Assembly (NCBI GenBank): GCA_002455915.1 | Contig: DKLU01000457.1 | Coordinates: forward strand, 1-5,215 | Direction: 5' to 3' | Origin: Chryseobacterium sp. UBA6632 | GTDB lineage: Bacteria > Bacteroidota > Bacteroidia > Flavobacteriales > Weeksellaceae | Length of the DNA stretch: 5,215 nucleotides | In this document: piece by piece, positions 5,018 to 5,215 of the stretch | Position numbering within the stretch: position 1 is the first letter of the stretch | Layout of the letters: every line of letters begins with the position of its first letter | The notes under the pieces: generated by a model | The model's database searches: none | Told to the model about the DNA's origin: nothing | What the model saw: the letters and a program-made list of their open reading frames with translations, nothing else | Translations under genes and position numbers: made by a program

Positions 5018-5215
5018 AATCACCTAAAGCCCAATTTTTACTGCTGAAATTATCAAAAAGTATATAAATTATGGATAAGTTTCTTATTAATCCACATTAT
5101 TAACTAAATAATAGATTTATATTTGTTTTGTTAATTCCATAAAGTTGTAAATAGCGGAAATTATTGCTGATAAGCCTCTATTTATGAGTGTTTGTGAAGG
5201 TTTACGTTTGAGATC
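5018..5215. other. AT-rich intergenic sequence to the contig end, with two DnaA-box-like sites
   Basis: No gene can be supported here. Two 9-mers facing each other, each one mismatch from the DnaA box TTATCCACA, lie at 5070-5078 (TATGGATAA, reverse orientation) and 5088-5096 (TAATCCACA). A rightward TAnnTTTG box, TATATTTG, is at 5118-5125 without a TTG at the right distance. An ATG at 5184 opens a frame (MSVCEGLRLR) that runs off the end; it is too short to call. The last five bases, AGATC, could be the start of reverse-complement Illumina adapter. Confidence 0.4.

Noticed and set aside
5117..5215. Minus-strand open frame entering from the right edge (about 32 codons, ending TAA at 5117-5119)
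   Set aside because: It could be the tail of a neighbouring gene, but the length is unremarkable, no family is recognisable, and the last bases may be adapter.
5184..5215. Plus-strand ATG frame (MSVCEGLRLR) running off the right edge
   Set aside because: Ten codons are too few to support a gene, and the end may be adapter.

Overview
The window looks like chromosomal DNA from a member of the Flavobacteriia, most likely the Chryseobacterium/Elizabethkingia group. The signs are AT-rich sequence, a type IX secretion (T9SS) sorting domain, promoter-like boxes of the Bacteroidota form TTTG-N(~20)-TAnnTTTG, A-rich start regions without Shine-Dalgarno sites, and a GHMP kinase of the kind used in the flavobacterial mevalonate pathway. 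The first 14 bases are Illumina adapter, so the window appears to be one whole small contig. Its left-hand gene is truncated by the contig end.

Layout, left to right. Bases 1-14 are adapter. Bases 15-716 (+) are the 3' part of a secreted protein with a CUB domain and a T9SS type A sorting tail, closed by a strong terminator at 737-762. A clear promoter (854-889) then starts an apparent two-gene operon: a mevalonate kinase (910-1836) and a UbiA-family membrane prenyltransferase (1847-2776). A monofunctional proline dehydrogenase (2842-4014) follows, with its own candidate promoter and no visible terminator before it, and is closed by a terminator at 4039-4065. Bases 4066-4316 contain no ordinary gene but end in a second rightward terminator, which suggests a short undescribed transcript. 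On the minus strand, 4317-4865 encodes a small XRE-like helix-turn-helix protein. The remaining 350 bases (4866-5215) are very AT-rich and carry a roughly phased array of ACAAWTGT palindromes over and upstream of that gene's promoter.

Functionally, the kinase and the UbiA protein form an isoprenoid pair: the kinase acts early in making isopentenyl diphosphate, and UbiA attaches a long prenyl chain to an acceptor, perhaps a glycerol phosphate lipid. Proline dehydrogenase feeds electrons from proline breakdown into the respiratory chain and need not be related. The regulator and its repeat array look like an autoregulated unit.

No mobile element, CRISPR array, tRNA or rRNA was seen. The least explained parts are the repeat array at 4887-5017 and the putative small transcript at about 4187-4318.
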